From: Nitrospira sp.
GTDB taxonomy: Bacteria > Nitrospirota > Nitrospiria > Nitrospirales > Nitrospiraceae
Length of the DNA stretch: 64,000 nucleotides
NCBI GenBank assembly: GCA_036984305.1
Contig: BQWY01000001.1
Coordinates: forward strand, 868,001-932,000
Reading direction: 5' to 3'
Positions 20,694 through 31,677 of this stretch are shown in pieces. Both the position numbers and the translations under genes were made by a program. The notes beneath the pieces were generated by a model. The model was given only the letters and a program-made list of their open reading frames with translations. It was not told where the DNA came from and ran no database searches. Numbering within the stretch: position 1 is the stretch's first letter; each line of letters begins with the position of its first letter.

Positions 20694-20766
20694 GGCTGGA
20701 TACCGAGATCGCGGACCCAGTCCCGACGGTATATGCCTTCGCACATCCTCAACGGAGTCGATCCAC

Positions 20767-21726
20767 ATGAAGATTTATCTCGCTAACCCACGTGGTTTCT
20801 GCGCGGGTGTTGATCGTGCCATTGATATCGTCGAGCTGTCGCTCAAAAAGTATGGTGCCCCCATCTATGTCCGTCATGAGATCGTTCACAGCCGTCATGT
20901 CGTCAACGCCCTTCGACAAATGGGGGCGGTATTCGTGGAGGAACTCGACGAAGTGCCGGATGGTGCGATCGTGATCTTTAGCGCACATGGGGTAGCCAAA
21001 TCGGTGTGGAAGGAGGCGAACCGCCGCAATCTGAAGGTCATCGATGCGACGTGTCCGTTGGTCATCAAGGTTCATAACGAAGTCAATCGCGACTACACGC
21101 AGGGCTATGAACTGATTCTGATCGGGCACGCCGGGCATCCGGAGGTGATCGGAACACTCGGACAGATCCCGGACAAGTTCCATCTGGTCTCTTCCGTCGA
21201 CGACGTTGAGCGGTTAGAGGTCGGGAATCAGGTTAATCTGTCTTATGTGACACAAACGACGCTCAGCGTCGATGAATGTCGCGATATCGTCGCCGCATTG
21301 AATCGGCGCTTTCCGGGCATCAAAGGCCCCCATCAGGAAGACATCTGTTACGCAACGCAGAATCGACAGAATGCGGTCAAGGCGCTCTCGAAGTTGGTGG
21401 ATTTGATTCTGGTGATCGGTTCGCCGAACAGTTCCAATTCCAATCGATTGCGAGAACTGGGGGAGGATTGCGGCATCACGTCATACCTGATCGATTCATG
21501 GCAGGACATCAACCCAGCTTGGCTGTCGAATGTGAACGCCGTGGGCATTGCCGCCGGCGCCTCGGCGCCCGAGGTCCTCGTCACCGAGGTCGTCGATTAT
21601 CTACGTCGGCACGGACCGGCAGAGGTTCAAGATCTCACGGTCATCGAGGAAGACGTTGAGTTTCAACTTCCAAAGGAATTGGTGTCGATCGAGCCGGCAG
21701 GTGCGGGGCGTGGGCCAAAGGGATAG
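20767..21726 (+). CDS. ispH: 4-hydroxy-3-methylbut-2-enyl diphosphate reductase
   Basis: The 319-residue iron-sulfur enzyme performs the last step of the MEP pathway, giving IPP and DMAPP. The three cluster cysteines are in [22 protein letters not shown] and [10 protein letters not shown]; conserved [22 protein letters not shown] and [10 protein letters not shown] are present. ATG 20767 matches the conserved start [14 protein letters not shown]. It provides precursors for hopanoids and quinones, with dxs and ispG at 33.6-36.8 kb. Confidence 0.97.
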   Translation: MKIYLANPRGFCAGVDRAIDIVELSLKKYGAPIYVRHEIVHSRHVVNALRQMGAVFVEELDEVPDGAIVIFSAHGVAKSVWKEANRRNLKVIDATCPLVIKVHNEVNRDYTQGYELILIGHAGHPEVIGTLGQIPDKFHLVSSVDDVERLEVGNQVNLSYVTQTTLSVDECRDIVAALNRRFPGIKGPHQEDICYATQNRQNAVKALSKLVDLILVIGSPNSSNSNRLRELGEDCGITSYLIDSWQDINPAWLSNVNAVGIAAGASAPEVLVTEVVDYLRRHGPAEVQDLTVIEEDVEFQLPKELVSIEPAGAGRGPKG

Positions 21727-22057
21727 GCCAGCTAAAGTTCGGCTCCGCGGACTCAACCGTCGTTCAGCCTAATATCCTGCCGGCCTAGCCAGTTATTTAT
21801 TCGGGACGGACGACCGCCACTGATATGTCGATAGCGTACAATCAATCAATGACCGCCTTCGTTTGTTTCTATTTCTGCTACAACATCTAGGGGATCGATC
21901 AGGTCCCTCCCCCTCTATCCGGTATTTTTCTTTGATTTTCTCAAGGTCCTGTGCTACAAGGCGCAAACCTCAACCTACTACTCCCGAACGATCACTTGCC
22001 CTTGCCACTGTCCGTCGAGTTGTTCACTGACGCGTTGTACACAGCTATGGGGGAGCT
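21727..22057 (+). other. Intergenic leader upstream of smc
   Basis: This 331-base stretch has lower GC than its flanks (around 21790-21960) and holds the smc leader. TACAAT near 21836 could be a -10 box but has no matching -35. GGGGGAG lies immediately before the smc ATG. I see no gene, repeat or strong hairpin. Confidence 0.35.
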
Positions 22058-25000
22058 ATGTTCCTGAAATCCCTGGAAACGATCGGCTTTAAGTCCTTCG
22101 CGGAAGCCAAGATCCAGTTCCCTCAAGGCATCACTGCCGTCGTGGGACCGAACGGCAGCGGCAAAAGCAATGTCGTAGACGCAATTCTTTGGGTGCTCGG
22201 CGAACAGAGCACCAAGACACTGCGAAGCGAGCGAATGGAGGACGTGATTTTCAACGGCACGCAGGTGCGGAAGCCGATGGGGATGTCGGAGGTCTCGCTC
22301 GTCATTGCCGGGCTGCAGCCTGGAGACCTGCAGGGAATCGGGGATTTGTCGGAGACACTCCGCGACTATTCTGAAATCATGATCACGCGACGACTCTTCC
22401 GAAACGGCGACAGCGAATATCTGATCAATCAAACACTCTGCCGACTCAAGGATGTGCGCGGCGTCATGATGGAAACGCGAGCGGGCACGAAGGGGCACAC
22501 GGTGATCACGCAGGGGCAACTCGACCTGATTCTGAACGCCAGCCCGCAAGGACGTCGGGAATTGATCGAGGAGACGGCCGGCATCGTGCGGTACAAGAAA
22601 CAGAAGGCCGAAGCATTGCGTAAGCTCGATGCCACGCACCACAATCTCGTGCGGGTGCGCGACGTCATCGGCGAGGTAAAAAAACAGCTGAATTGGCTTG
22701 AGCGACAGGCCCAGCAAGCGCGCACGTACGATTCCTTGCAGCGAGAAGGACGCACCCTGGAAATCCGGTTGCTGACCGACGATCACCGCCGCTTGAGTGC
22801 CCAATCCCGTTCAGTCAATACGCAGCTTCAGGCACTCGATGCGCAGGAAGCTGAGTTGGCCGCTGAGGCTGCTCACGCGGAGTCCGAGCAACAGGCCGTC
22901 AAATTTGAGATGCACCAGCAGCAGGAGGCTATGGAAGCCCTGCGGCAGGAACTCGGCGCAGCCGAGCATCAGCGCGCACAGGCGCTGGCGCAGATCGACG
23001 TCGAGCGCAACAAAGCTCAGCTTTTCGAGCAGCAGAAGGCGCAAGCACAAGCCGATTCGACGCTCTATCGGGATGAACATGCCACGGCGCAAGCAGAATG
23101 GGACGAGTTGCATCTTCGGGTGGCGGCATTGGATGAAGAGCTGCAGACGAAGGTCGCGGCAGCCGAGGATATCGAGGAGCGATTGCGGGCTGTCGAGCGC
23201 GAGAAGGATTATTTGCTCGTCGAGAGCCATCGGGCACGTCAGCAAGTGCTGGAGGCGATCGCCAGGCAAACCGAGCACTCTTCGAGCGTGGCGCGGCTCG
23301 AAGCCCGGGTGCAGGACATCGACGCGCGCGCCGAGCGGCTTGCCCATGACCGGATCGAGTTGAGGGAACAGGAACACCGCCTTCGTCAGCAGATCGATAT
23401 GCTCGTTCGTGATCGCAGGGAGTTGGAGGTCCAACTACAATCTCTCCGTGATTCGCATGAGGCCACGCTGCTGGCCCTCAAACAGGCCGAAGCGAATCTC
23501 GTTGCGCTGGAGCAGCGTCGGACGCGCGATCTGGAGCAATTGGCAGGGACCGAATCTCGGTTGCGTACCCTTCAGGCTGTGGTTCGAGAGGAGATGGGGT
23601 ATGGGCGCGAGGGTGAAGAGCATGAGACGTCATTGCGCAGCTGCCATGGGGTGCAACAGGCCATCGCCGAGTGGCTGATCGTACCGGAAGGGTATGAGAG
23701 AGCGGTGGAAGCCGTGCTGGGCGAACGGCTGCGGTCATGGTTCGTGGACAATCCACGACGGGCGGCGGAAGCGGTGGCCTTCCTCAAACAGCGCGAGTTG
23801 GGTCGAGGCGCCTTCGTCCCGTGTATGCCTCGGTGGTCCTCGTTGCCTGAGACTGCGGGTGAGGGCCATTGGTGGCACACGGTCGCCGGGCAGCCGGGTG
23901 TCATCGGCCGAGCCGTTGATATCCTGCAGGGGCAAGCCGGCTTGGGGGAAGCGCTGGCATCGCTGTTTCATCGGGTCGTATTGGTGCAAGACTTGGATGT
24001 CGCGTTGCGACTCTGGGAACAGGGGGCCTGGTCGGCCCCAAACGGGCCGACGCTGGTCACGCTGGCGGGAGAGGTGCTGGATCCTTCGGGTACTCTGACA
24101 GGCGGATTGGCCGGTGCTTCGGCCGGCATCCTCCAACGTCGTCGAGAGGTGCAGCATCTCGACCTGCGCCGATGCGAGTTGATGACTGAGATCGAAGAGA
24201 GTCGTGTGGCGCGAGAAGCGTTGCAGAGACAGCGGGGGGAGCTGGATGCCTCGCGTCGCGAGATCGATGCCACACTCCGTGAGACGGAGCTCAAAATATT
24301 GGCACTCTCGAAGGACCATGGCGGTATAGAGCATAGCCTCGCTGAGCTGTCGCAACGGGCGGAGCGGCTGGCACGAGAGGAAGAGGCCTTGGCCGCCGAA
24401 CATCGGCAGCTTTGGGAGGAACTAGGAGGGCGGCGCGAAGCAGTCGTGGCCGCCACGCGAATTCGTGACGAGCACGAGCGGGCTCTCGATCAGTTGCACA
24501 AGCGGATCCAAGAGGTCGAGCAGGTGATGATCGGTATCCAAAGCGAATCGACGGGGGCAAAGCTGGAGGTCGGAGCGCTTCGATCCTCGCGTGAGCATGC
24601 GGTGACGACACTCAGCCGGTTGAAAAACCAGATTGACGAGTATGCCTGCCGACTCACGACGCTTGCTGAGAACCTGGCAGAATTGGTTCAGGCCATCCAG
24701 CAAAGCCAGGAACGACGCGAGCACGTCGAGGCGCGTTGTCAACAACTCGGCCACCAGACCGAGTCGTTGCAAGGACGAATTCTCGCGGGACAGGACGCAT
24801 TGACACAGCACGTCGAGTCCACTCAGCGGTGGGAGCGCACGTTGTCCGATATTCGCCAGCGCGTCACGGAGAGTCGGCAGCAGCGGCTGGATGTCGAGGT
24901 TCGCCGTGCACAGGTGGAGACTCAATTGGAAACGGTGTCCAACACACTAGCCGGCACGTACGGTGTGAACGAGGTCGGTCCTGCAGCGGTCGAGGTGTGC

Positions 25001-25738
25001 GGGGACGATTCTGCCGCGTCTTCGGATGAGGAGCGGCTCTTGGCGGAGGATGATCTGATTTCGATGCGAGATCGGCTGCAGAAGATTCGCGACCGCCTGG
25101 CCCGTATCGGTGGGGTGAATCTGGCGGCGATCGAGGAGCACCGCGAACTTGAGGAGCGATTCCAGTTTTTGACAAGCCAAGAAGAGGATCTCACCAAGTC
25201 GATCAAGTCCCTCCGCGACATCATTCAGCGGATCAATCGAACGACCAAGGAGTTATTCCAAGAAACCTTTACGGAGCTTCAAGAAAAGTTTGCGACCGTC
25301 TTCCAGAAGGTGTTTCCGGGCGGCCGCGCCGAATTGGTGATGGTGGAGCCTCCACCCGAATCCGAGGAGTCGGAGGAGGGTTCTGCTGAGCCAGGAGTCG
25401 ACATCGTGGCGCAACCGCCGGGTAAGCGGCTGAAGAGTATCACGATGTTGTCGGGCGGGGAGAAGGCGCTCACGGCCACCGCGTTGTTATTTGCCAGCTT
25501 TCTGATTCGACCCACGCCCTTCTGCATTTTGGACGAAATCGACGCACCGCTGGATGAAGAAAATATCGGGCGCTTCACCGGCGTGTTGCGGGAGCTTTCC
25601 TCGTCGGCGCAATTTATCGTGATCACCCATAACAAGCGGACAATGGCGATCGCCGACTCATTGTTCGGGGTCACGATGGAAGAACCAGGCGTGTCTAAGA
25701 TCGTTTCCGTCCGAATCGCCGACCTTCAACCAGCCTAA
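22058..25738 (+). CDS. smc: Chromosome segregation SMC protein
   Basis: The 1226-residue SMC ATPase condenses and segregates chromosomes. Order: N-terminal ATPase half with Walker [15 protein letters not shown] near residue 33; long coiled coil to about 520; hinge domain about 525-680 ([28 protein letters not shown]); second coiled coil to about 1060; C-terminal half with signature [18 protein letters not shown] and Walker [13 protein letters not shown]. It is slightly longer than most SMCs (about 1180). Frames on the other strand in this stretch are shadows of the Arg/Glu-rich coiled coil. Confidence 0.97.
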   Translation: MFLKSLETIGFKSFAEAKIQFPQGITAVVGPNGSGKSNVVDAILWVLGEQSTKTLRSERMEDVIFNGTQVRKPMGMSEVSLVIAGLQPGDLQGIGDLSETLRDYSEIMITRRLFRNGDSEYLINQTLCRLKDVRGVMMETRAGTKGHTVITQGQLDLILNASPQGRRELIEETAGIVRYKKQKAEALRKLDATHHNLVRVRDVIGEVKKQLNWLERQAQQARTYDSLQREGRTLEIRLLTDDHRRLSAQSRSVNTQLQALDAQEAELAAEAAHAESEQQAVKFEMHQQQEAMEALRQELGAAEHQRAQALAQIDVERNKAQLFEQQKAQAQADSTLYRDEHATAQAEWDELHLRVAALDEELQTKVAAAEDIEERLRAVEREKDYLLVESHRARQQVLEAIARQTEHSSSVARLEARVQDIDARAERLAHDRIELREQEHRLRQQIDMLVRDRRELEVQLQSLRDSHEATLLALKQAEANLVALEQRRTRDLEQLAGTESRLRTLQAVVREEMGYGREGEEHETSLRSCHGVQQAIAEWLIVPEGYERAVEAVLGERLRSWFVDNPRRAAEAVAFLKQRELGRGAFVPCMPRWSSLPETAGEGHWWHTVAGQPGVIGRAVDILQGQAGLGEALASLFHRVVLVQDLDVALRLWEQGAWSAPNGPTLVTLAGEVLDPSGTLTGGLAGASAGILQRRREVQHLDLRRCELMTEIEESRVAREALQRQRGELDASRREIDATLRETELKILALSKDHGGIEHSLAELSQRAERLAREEEALAAEHRQLWEELGGRREAVVAATRIRDEHERALDQLHKRIQEVEQVMIGIQSESTGAKLEVGALRSSREHAVTTLSRLKNQIDEYACRLTTLAENLAELVQAIQQSQERREHVEARCQQLGHQTESLQGRILAGQDALTQHVESTQRWERTLSDIRQRVTESRQQRLDVEVRRAQVETQLETVSNTLAGTYGVNEVGPAAVEVCGDDSAASSDEERLLAEDDLISMRDRLQKIRDRLARIGGVNLAAIEEHRELEERFQFLTSQEEDLTKSIKSLRDIIQRINRTTKELFQETFTELQEKFATVFQKVFPGGRAELVMVEPPPESEESEEGSAEPGVDIVAQPPGKRLKSITMLSGGEKALTATALLFASFLIRPTPFCILDEIDAPLDEENIGRFTGVLRELSSSAQFIVITHNKRTMAIADSLFGVTMEEPGVSKIVSVRIADLQPA

Positions 25739-25803
25739 GTTTTCTCCGTGTTGTCAGAGAGACGATTGGGGTCCGCCCGAGCTGTCTAGGAGCCCTCAGC
25801 GGC

Positions 25804-25832
25804 TTGACTCATCTCTGTGTGTCTGTTATAAG
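25804..25832 (+). promoter_or_regulatory. Sigma70-type promoter of the shc-hpnG-mla operon
   Basis: TTGACT (25804-25809) and TATAAG (25827-25832) with a 17-nt spacer. Predicted start near 25839 gives a leader of about 105 nt. All genes from shc to the outer membrane protein at 32877 follow with overlaps or gaps under 40 nt and no further promoter-like gap, so this probably drives the whole operon. Confidence 0.78.
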
Positions 25833-25944
25833 TCATTAGATTTGTGCGGATTTTCCACTCCGTACCCATCCGCCTTATGGGGCATCGGGGCGACCCTGGC
25901 GACCCTATTGTTTGTCCAAATCCGGAACCATCGGCCAGTCGAGT

Positions 25945-28113
25945 ATGGATAGATTCAAAAGCCTCTTGTTGCGTCTCTCCGATAGTCTGCTCGGCGTCGT
26001 GCCGGCCAGCTTGCGTACGGCAGCCAGCGGGCCGCGGATGCCGCTTCGGCTGATTGTGCGGAACGAGCGACGTCCGGCCGTCAGCGAACCGGCTGTGCGC
26101 CGTCCGCAGGGAACTGTAGTGGGCCATTCAGATGCAATCGATGAGGCGATCCGCCGGAGTCAGGCTGCGCTGCTCGCCCGCCAAGATTCGCGCGAGGGGT
26201 TCTGGGTTGCGGAATTGGAGGCCGATACGACGCTGACCTCGGAATACCTCATGCTCCGGCGGTTCATGGGCGTCACTGATTTGGAACGGGAGCGGAAGGC
26301 AGTCCGCTATCTGCGCGCCTCGCAACTTCCCGATGGAGGGTGGTCGATCTATCACGGCGGACCCTCCGAGATCAGCGCCTCGGTGAAGGCATATTTTGCG
26401 CTCAAACTGGCGGGTGTGCCGGCCAATGAGCCCTACATGCTGCAGGCCAAATCGCGCATTCATGCGATGGGCGGCGTGGTGGCCGCGAACGTGTTTACCA
26501 AGATTACGCTGGCGCTCTTCGGGCAGTACGATTGGCGTGGCATCCCGAGCATGCCGCCAGAGATCATGCTGCTGCCGAAAGGGTTCTACTTCAGCATTTA
26601 CGCGATTTCTTATTGGTCTCGAGCGGTGCTCATCCCATTGTTCATCGTCTTTGCACACCGTCCACTTTGTCGCATCGGAGCGGACCAGGGCATCGACGAA
26701 CTGTATTTGGAGGCGAAAGAGCAGATCAGTTATCGGCACGTTCCTCCGTTCCGAAAGGACCCTCGCCTTCTCACGTGGCGGAACCTTTTCATCACCTTCG
26801 ATGCATTGCTCAAATGGTACGATCAGCGTCCGGTAGAGTGGCTGCGGCAGATGGGGGTGGATCGAGCGACGAAATGGATGCTCGAACGTATGACCGGAGC
26901 CGGAGGGCTTGGAGCTATCTATCCCGCGATGGCCAATGCCGTTGTGGCGATGCACTGCTTGGGGCACGACGCCAGCCATCCCATGGTGGCCAAGGCTTTG
27001 AAGGAAATCGAAGATCTTGAGATCTACGGGACGACTTTGGAAAACGGGCAACGAGTGGACACGCTTCACTTGCAACCATGTCACTCGCCCATTTGGGACA
27101 CATCCTTACTGATGAACGCGTTGATCGAGGCGGGCCTGCCCGCGGATCACCCGTCGATGGCCAAGGCCGCCCACTGGCTTCTGACCAAGCAGACGAAGAC
27201 CGTGGCCGATTGGCACATCTCCTCGCCGCATGCCAAGCCGGGTGGCTGGTATTTCCAGTTTGAAAACGAGTATTACCCCGACGTGGACGATTCCGCCGTG
27301 GTCCTCATGGCGCTCAGTAAGACAACTTCGGGGGACGATGCGAGACAACGTCTTGCCATGGAGCGTGGTCTACGCTGGGTCATGGACATGCAAGGCTCCG
27401 ATGGCGGCTGGGGGGCTTACGATAAAGACAATAATCGCATGGTGTTCAACTATATTCCTTTTGCGGATCACCGGGCGTTGCTCGATCCAAGTACGGCCGA
27501 TCTCACGGGCCGATGTCTAGAAATGCTCGGCGCACTAGGCTACGACATGTCCCATCCGGCGGTGCCCGCTGCTCTTCGTTTTCTCAAGCGCGAGCAAGAG
27601 GAAAACGGCAGTTGGTATGGACGCTGGGGGGTCAACTACATTTATGGCACCTGGTCAGTCCTCGCCGGTCTCAGTGCGATCGGTGAAGACATGTCCCAGC
27701 CGTATGTGCGCAGGGCCGTCGAATGGCTCGAAACGCACCAAAATCCTGACGGCGGATGGGGTGAATCCTGTCTGTCCTACGCGGAGGAGGCCTACTACGG
27801 CCATGGTGAAAGCACCCCATCCCAAACGGCGTGGGCGCTACTCGGACTCATGTGCGCGGGGGAAGGGGACTCCTTCAGCGTAATCCGAGGGGTTACGTAT
27901 TTGCTCCGTCACCAGGAGAAGGACGGGTTGTGGGCAGAAACGTGTCACACGGGAACGGGATTCCCTCGAGTGTTTTATCTGCGCTATCACTGGTACTGCC
28001 AATACTTCCCCTTATGGGCGTTGGCGATGTACCGCAATCTCAAGGCCCGCGGGCATTCGCGCGCGGATGAGGTCCAGCTACACAATCGGAGATCAGGCCG
28101 GTATCGGTTTTGA
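25945..28113 (+). CDS. shc: Squalene-hopene cyclase
   Basis: The 722-residue enzyme cyclises squalene to hopene, the committed step of hopanoid synthesis, at the membrane. The general-acid motif D446-x-D-D is seen in YYPDVDDSAVVLM, and many QW repeats are present (LPDGGWSIYHG, GSDGGWGAYD, EENGSWYGRWGVNYIYGTW, NPDGGWGE, QEKDGLWAE). ATG 25945 (MDRFKSLLLRL) is preferred to the TTG at 25912; neither has a strong ribosome site. The N-terminal approximately 70 residues are longer than usual. The stop overlaps the hpnG start. Confidence 0.97.
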   Translation: MDRFKSLLLRLSDSLLGVVPASLRTAASGPRMPLRLIVRNERRPAVSEPAVRRPQGTVVGHSDAIDEAIRRSQAALLARQDSREGFWVAELEADTTLTSEYLMLRRFMGVTDLERERKAVRYLRASQLPDGGWSIYHGGPSEISASVKAYFALKLAGVPANEPYMLQAKSRIHAMGGVVAANVFTKITLALFGQYDWRGIPSMPPEIMLLPKGFYFSIYAISYWSRAVLIPLFIVFAHRPLCRIGADQGIDELYLEAKEQISYRHVPPFRKDPRLLTWRNLFITFDALLKWYDQRPVEWLRQMGVDRATKWMLERMTGAGGLGAIYPAMANAVVAMHCLGHDASHPMVAKALKEIEDLEIYGTTLENGQRVDTLHLQPCHSPIWDTSLLMNALIEAGLPADHPSMAKAAHWLLTKQTKTVADWHISSPHAKPGGWYFQFENEYYPDVDDSAVVLMALSKTTSGDDARQRLAMERGLRWVMDMQGSDGGWGAYDKDNNRMVFNYIPFADHRALLDPSTADLTGRCLEMLGALGYDMSHPAVPAALRFLKREQEENGSWYGRWGVNYIYGTWSVLAGLSAIGEDMSQPYVRRAVEWLETHQNPDGGWGESCLSYAEEAYYGHGESTPSQTAWALLGLMCAGEGDSFSVIRGVTYLLRHQEKDGLWAETCHTGTGFPRVFYLRYHWYCQYFPLWALAMYRNLKARGHSRADEVQLHNRRSGRYRF

Positions 28114-28961
28114 GTGCCGACGCGCTCTGTGAGCCAACTGCGGCCGTGTCTCCATCCGTACCTGTGCGTCGAGTCGCGATCTTCGCGGCAACCTCCTGGG
28201 AAATGCAGGCGATTGTGGCTGCCGGCCACGGCGTCGAACGAACCCGTGTCGCTGGCTTTCCTGCGGCGATGTTTCCTTGCGCCGGAGCCTGGTGCTATGT
28301 CGTGCATACCGGCGTAGGGCCGGAATGGGCCCGTCTCGCCGCCGCCACCGTACTGGCCGAAGCCTCCTGGGATGTCGTCATTTCAGCGGGGTTTGCGGGA
28401 GGCCTTCAAGCCGCTGACATCGGGACGTTGCTGATTGGCACGGAGACGATGGCCGTCGACTCGGGCTCGTCTCCGTCCCGGGTCAGGATCCCGGGCGGGT
28501 GTGACCCGTTGTTGGTGCAAATCGCCTGTCAAGTGGCGTGCGAAGGAGCCGGCGAGTATCGCGCCGGACGTTTTCTCTGTTCCAACGTGGTGGTGTGGCG
28601 GGCCGAAGACAAGGCGGCCCTTGCAGGCCTCTTCGACGCGGTGGCGATCGACATGGAAAGCGCGGCGTTGTCGGGAGAAGCAGCGCGCTATGCGGTTCCA
28701 TTCTTAATCGTGCGAGCCGTCTCAGATTGTGTCGGTGACTCTTTGCCGACGGATTTGAATCTCTTCGTTCGCAGGACGGGACGTATGAGCGGATGGGTAC
28801 AGGGTATTACGCAAATTCTCCGGCACCCCGCGAGCCTAATGGGTTTCATTCGGCTGGGGAGACACAGTCGTCGTGCAGGTGAAAAATTGACTCGTTTCTA
28901 CGCCGCGCTCCTCCCGCGCGTGGTCCAGGCGGGAGAGTTACGAAAGGCATCTGTTGCATGA
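28110..28961 (+). CDS. hpnG: HpnG-like adenosylhopane nucleosidase/phosphorylase
   Basis: The 283-residue product belongs to the purine nucleoside phosphorylase/nucleosidase superfamily (phosphorylase_1): VAIFAATSWEMQAIVAAG, VVHTGVGPEWAR, VVISAGFAGGLQAADIGTLLI, VAIDMESAALSGEAARYAVPFLIVRAVSD. HpnG releases adenine from adenosylhopane made by HpnH, giving ribosylhopane. It begins at TTG 28110 overlapping the shc stop; later in-frame GTGs at 28146 and 28164 are alternatives, so the first 12-19 residues are uncertain. The stop overlaps the mlaE start. Confidence 0.9.
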   Translation: MSADALCEPTAAVSPSVPVRRVAIFAATSWEMQAIVAAGHGVERTRVAGFPAAMFPCAGAWCYVVHTGVGPEWARLAAATVLAEASWDVVISAGFAGGLQAADIGTLLIGTETMAVDSGSSPSRVRIPGGCDPLLVQIACQVACEGAGEYRAGRFLCSNVVVWRAEDKAALAGLFDAVAIDMESAALSGEAARYAVPFLIVRAVSDCVGDSLPTDLNLFVRRTGRMSGWVQGITQILRHPASLMGFIRLGRHSRRAGEKLTRFYAALLPRVVQAGELRKASVA

Positions 28962-29728
28962 TCTATCTGATTCAGCGCATGGGGCGAGTGGGGCTCGATC
29001 TTCTTAGTGAAATGGGGCGGATGCTGCTCTTCCTCCTCGGCACGCTCGCGTGGCTCTTTCGACCCCCGTTTCGGTTCAGACTCATCGTCAAGCAACTGCA
29101 TTTTGTCGGGTACAAGTCGTCGTTTGTCGTGGTCTTAACGGCTGCATTCACCGGCATGGTGCTTGCCCTTCAGGGATACTATACGCTACGCAAGTTCGGC
29201 TCCGAGGCCCTTCTGGGCTCCGCGGTGGCCCTCAGCATGATCCGCGAACTGGGGCCAGTCCTCGCCGCGCTCATGGTCACGGCTCGCGCTGGATCCGCCA
29301 TGACGGCTGAAATCGGCATCATGCGGATCACCGAGCAGATTGACGCCATGGATACGATGGCGGTCAACCCGCTACAGTATCTTATTGCGCCGAAGCTTGT
29401 CGCCGGCTTGGTGGGTGTTCCGCTGCTCGTGGCCATATTCGACGTCGTGGGCATTTGGGGCGGACACCTCGTCGGGGTCGATTTGCTCGGCGTGAATTCC
29501 GGATCCTATTGGAGCTCAATCGAGTCGGCAGTCGAATGGAAGGACGTGTACGGCGGTATCCTCAAATCCATCAGTTTCGGTCTCATCGTCAGTTGGATTT
29601 GTTCTTATAAGGGCTATCATACGCGAATGAGCGCGGAAGGTTTGGGGACTGCTACGACCGAAGCGGTGGTTCTCTCCTCGGTGCTCATCCTTGTCTGGGA
29701 TTACTTTCTCACATCGATTCTGTTGTAA
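28958..29728 (+). CDS. mlaE: MlaE-family ABC lipid transporter permease
   Basis: The 256-residue MlaE/YrbE permease moves phospholipid-type lipids at the inner membrane. Typical features: five to six helices, SFVVVLTAAFTGMVLALQGYY, SMIRELGPVLAALMVTARAGSAMTAEIG, TEQIDAMDTMAVNPLQYLIAPK. Translation is coupled to hpnG (4-bp overlap) and it is 28 nt before mlaF. Its place inside a hopanoid operon suggests hopanoid or hopanoid-linked lipid transport; that is inference. Confidence 0.93.
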   Translation: MIYLIQRMGRVGLDLLSEMGRMLLFLLGTLAWLFRPPFRFRLIVKQLHFVGYKSSFVVVLTAAFTGMVLALQGYYTLRKFGSEALLGSAVALSMIRELGPVLAALMVTARAGSAMTAEIGIMRITEQIDAMDTMAVNPLQYLIAPKLVAGLVGVPLLVAIFDVVGIWGGHLVGVDLLGVNSGSYWSSIESAVEWKDVYGGILKSISFGLIVSWICSYKGYHTRMSAEGLGTATTEAVVLSSVLILVWDYFLTSILL

Positions 29729-29756
29729 GGTGGGGCATGCGAGAAAGCGTAACCGT

Positions 29757-30533
29757 ATGATCCGACTCGTCAATATCCACAAGGCACTGGGAAACCAAGA
29801 GGTCCTCCGTGGTGTGGACTTGGAGATCCCCAAGGGACGACTGACAACCATTATCGGCCGGAGCGGCGAAGGGAAGAGCGTGCTGCTCAAGCACATGATC
29901 GGACTCCTGCAGCCGGACCAGGGCGAAGTATGGGTCGATCAGGTGGAGATCTCCCGGCTGCCAGCGAGGGCTCTCAATGACGTCCGGAAGCGTTTCGCAA
30001 TGCTGTTTCAAGGGGCGGCATTGTTCGATTCGCTAACGGTCTTCGACAATGTCGCCTTTCCGCTCAGGGAGAAACTTCGATTGCCGGAGACGGATGTGAG
30101 CCGTCGTGTCATGGAAAAACTGGATCAGGTCGGGCTCAAGGGCATGGGACACAAATACCCCGCCGAGCTCAGCGGCGGCATGCGGAAGCGAGCCGGTTTG
30201 GCCAGGGCGCTCGTCATGGAACCAGAAATCATCCTGTTTGACGAACCGACGACGGGTCTGGATCCATTGATGGCCAAGTCGATTCACGAACTGATGTGCG
30301 AGATGCAGCGAACGTTCGGTTTTACTGCCGTGATGGTCAGTCATGAGATCCCGGAAATCTTTTCCTTTTCGGACTACGTGGCCATGCTGAAGGAGGGGCG
30401 GATCGCTGCGATGGCCCCAACGGCTGAATTTCTCAAGACGACCGATCCGGGCATTCGGGAGTTCATTTTTGTGTCGGGCTCCCCCGTCGGGCAGAACAAG
30501 ACAGACGCAGGTACAGAGGGGATACGCGCATGA
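29757..30533 (+). CDS. mlaF: MlaF-type ABC transporter ATPase
   Basis: The 258-residue ATPase has Walker A IGRSGEGKSVLLKHMIGL near 33 (with Glu in place of the usual Gly-Ser, as in MlaF), Q-loop LFQGAALFDSLTVFDNV, signature LSGGMRKRAGLARAL and Walker B EIILFDEPTTGLDP. ATG 29757 opens MIRLVNIHKALG; the longer frame from 29691 overlaps mlaE and lacks conservation. It energises the MlaE permease. Its stop overlaps mlaD by 4 bp. Confidence 0.94.
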   Translation: MIRLVNIHKALGNQEVLRGVDLEIPKGRLTTIIGRSGEGKSVLLKHMIGLLQPDQGEVWVDQVEISRLPARALNDVRKRFAMLFQGAALFDSLTVFDNVAFPLREKLRLPETDVSRRVMEKLDQVGLKGMGHKYPAELSGGMRKRAGLARALVMEPEIILFDEPTTGLDPLMAKSIHELMCEMQRTFGFTAVMVSHEIPEIFSFSDYVAMLKEGRIAAMAPTAEFLKTTDPGIREFIFVSGSPVGQNKTDAGTEGIRA

Positions 30534-30982
30534 AGAAGGAACGATTGGAATTTGTGGTAGGGTTATTCGTTTTGATTGGCATCCTGTGCCTAACCTATCT
30601 GAGCGTCAAACTTGGTAAACTTGAGTTGATTGGGGGGCAGCACTATCTGGTTAATGCCGAGTTTCATTCGGCGTCGGGCCTGAAGCCCGGGGCTTCGGTC
30701 GAAATCGCCGGTGTGGAGGTGGGGCGTATCCAGGCCATCGGATTGGTAGAAGACCGTGCGCTGGTTACCCTCGCGGTCAACAATCACGTGAAGCTGTTCG
30801 ACGACACGATTGCGTCCGTCAAGTCGCGGGGTATCATCGGCGAAAAGTTTCTTTCGCTCTCTCCCGGAGGGGGAGGGATACCCCTGCAGCCGGGTGATAA
30901 GATACGCGAGACGGAATCGGGTCTGGACTTGGAGGAACTGGTCAGCCAGTTCGTGCACGGGAATGTCGACACCAACAAATAG
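30530..30982 (+). CDS. mlaD: MlaD/MCE-domain lipid-binding protein
   Basis: The 150-residue protein has one N-terminal membrane helix (EFVVGLFVLIGILCLTYLSVKLG) and a single MCE domain (YLVNAEFHSASGLKPGASVEIAGVEVGRI ... SRGIIGEKFLSLSPGG). MlaD hexamers form the hydrophobic ring through which lipids pass between MlaE and the periplasmic carrier. The protein is short, lacking the C-terminal extension of E. coli MlaD (about 180 residues). Start codon overlaps mlaF. Confidence 0.93.
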   Translation: MKKERLEFVVGLFVLIGILCLTYLSVKLGKLELIGGQHYLVNAEFHSASGLKPGASVEIAGVEVGRIQAIGLVEDRALVTLAVNNHVKLFDDTIASVKSRGIIGEKFLSLSPGGGGIPLQPGDKIRETESGLDLEELVSQFVHGNVDTNK

Positions 30983-31015
30983 CCCGCCGTGACGAATGGG
31001 GTGAGGAGAGACAAC

Positions 31016-31669
31016 ATGGATCCACGAGATCGGGATATGTATTGGGGAAGCCTCCTGACAGGCCTGGTGCTGGCGATCGTGATTGGAGTCGGTATTGGCG
31101 AGGGGGCTGCCATGGGCCCCACTGAAGCCTTAAAAAGCAGCATCGACAAGGCCCTGATGGTCTTGACCGACAAGGAGTTGAAGGCGGAGGGGAAGACTCG
31201 CGAACGCCGCCAAAAACTGGAGCAAATCGTCGGCAGTCGGTTCAGTTATGAAGAGTTGACCAAGCGTGTCATGGGCGGCCGATGGCCGAAACTGTCGGAG
31301 GCCGAGCGAAAGGAAGTTGTGCAGCTGTTTCGTGATCTCTTGATCAAGACTTACGCGGACCGTGTCGAGGCGTACTCCGGTGAACCGGTTAATTATCTCA
31401 GTGAGCGGGTTGAAAAAGTGCGCGAGGTGGAATACGCGGAAGTGAGGACCAAGGCGAAAGTCGGTAATGCCGACGTGCCGATCGACTACCGTCTCATCAA
31501 CCTCTCGAATGGATGGCAGGTCTACGATATCGTCATCGACGAGATTTCACTCGTTAGCAATTACCGGTCCCAATTCAAGAAGATTCTTGCCTCGGGGTCT
31601 TATCAAGATTTGGTGGATCAACTGCAGAAGAAATCTGATAGACTTTCCAATTCTGCCTCGCCGCATTAG
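31016..31669 (+). CDS. mlaC: MlaC/Ttg2D-family periplasmic lipid carrier (possibly HpnM)
   Basis: The 217-residue exported protein has a signal sequence (YWGSLLTGLVLAIVIGVGIGEGAAM) and a Ttg2D/MlaC domain: RRQKLEQIVGSRFSYEELTKRVMGG, LSEAERKEVVQLFRDLLIKTYADRV, VPIDYRLINLSNGWQVYDIVIDEISLVSNYRSQF. ATG 31016 follows GAGGAGA at a good distance; the GTG at 30989 lacks one. The hopanoid-associated protein HpnM is a member of this family, so in this operon the gene may be the functional HpnM. It carries lipid between MlaD and the outer membrane. Confidence 0.9.
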   Translation: MDPRDRDMYWGSLLTGLVLAIVIGVGIGEGAAMGPTEALKSSIDKALMVLTDKELKAEGKTRERRQKLEQIVGSRFSYEELTKRVMGGRWPKLSEAERKEVVQLFRDLLIKTYADRVEAYSGEPVNYLSERVEKVREVEYAEVRTKAKVGNADVPIDYRLINLSNGWQVYDIVIDEISLVSNYRSQFKKILASGSYQDLVDQLQKKSDRLSNSASPH

Positions 31670-31677
31670 CGACTGTC

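Noticed and set aside
22811-24925. Several long minus-strand frames antisense to smc (for example 22811-23434 and 24422-24925)
   Set aside because: They are mirror frames of a Glu/Arg/Gln-rich coiled coil, lack ribosome sites and show no domain; smc itself is unambiguous.
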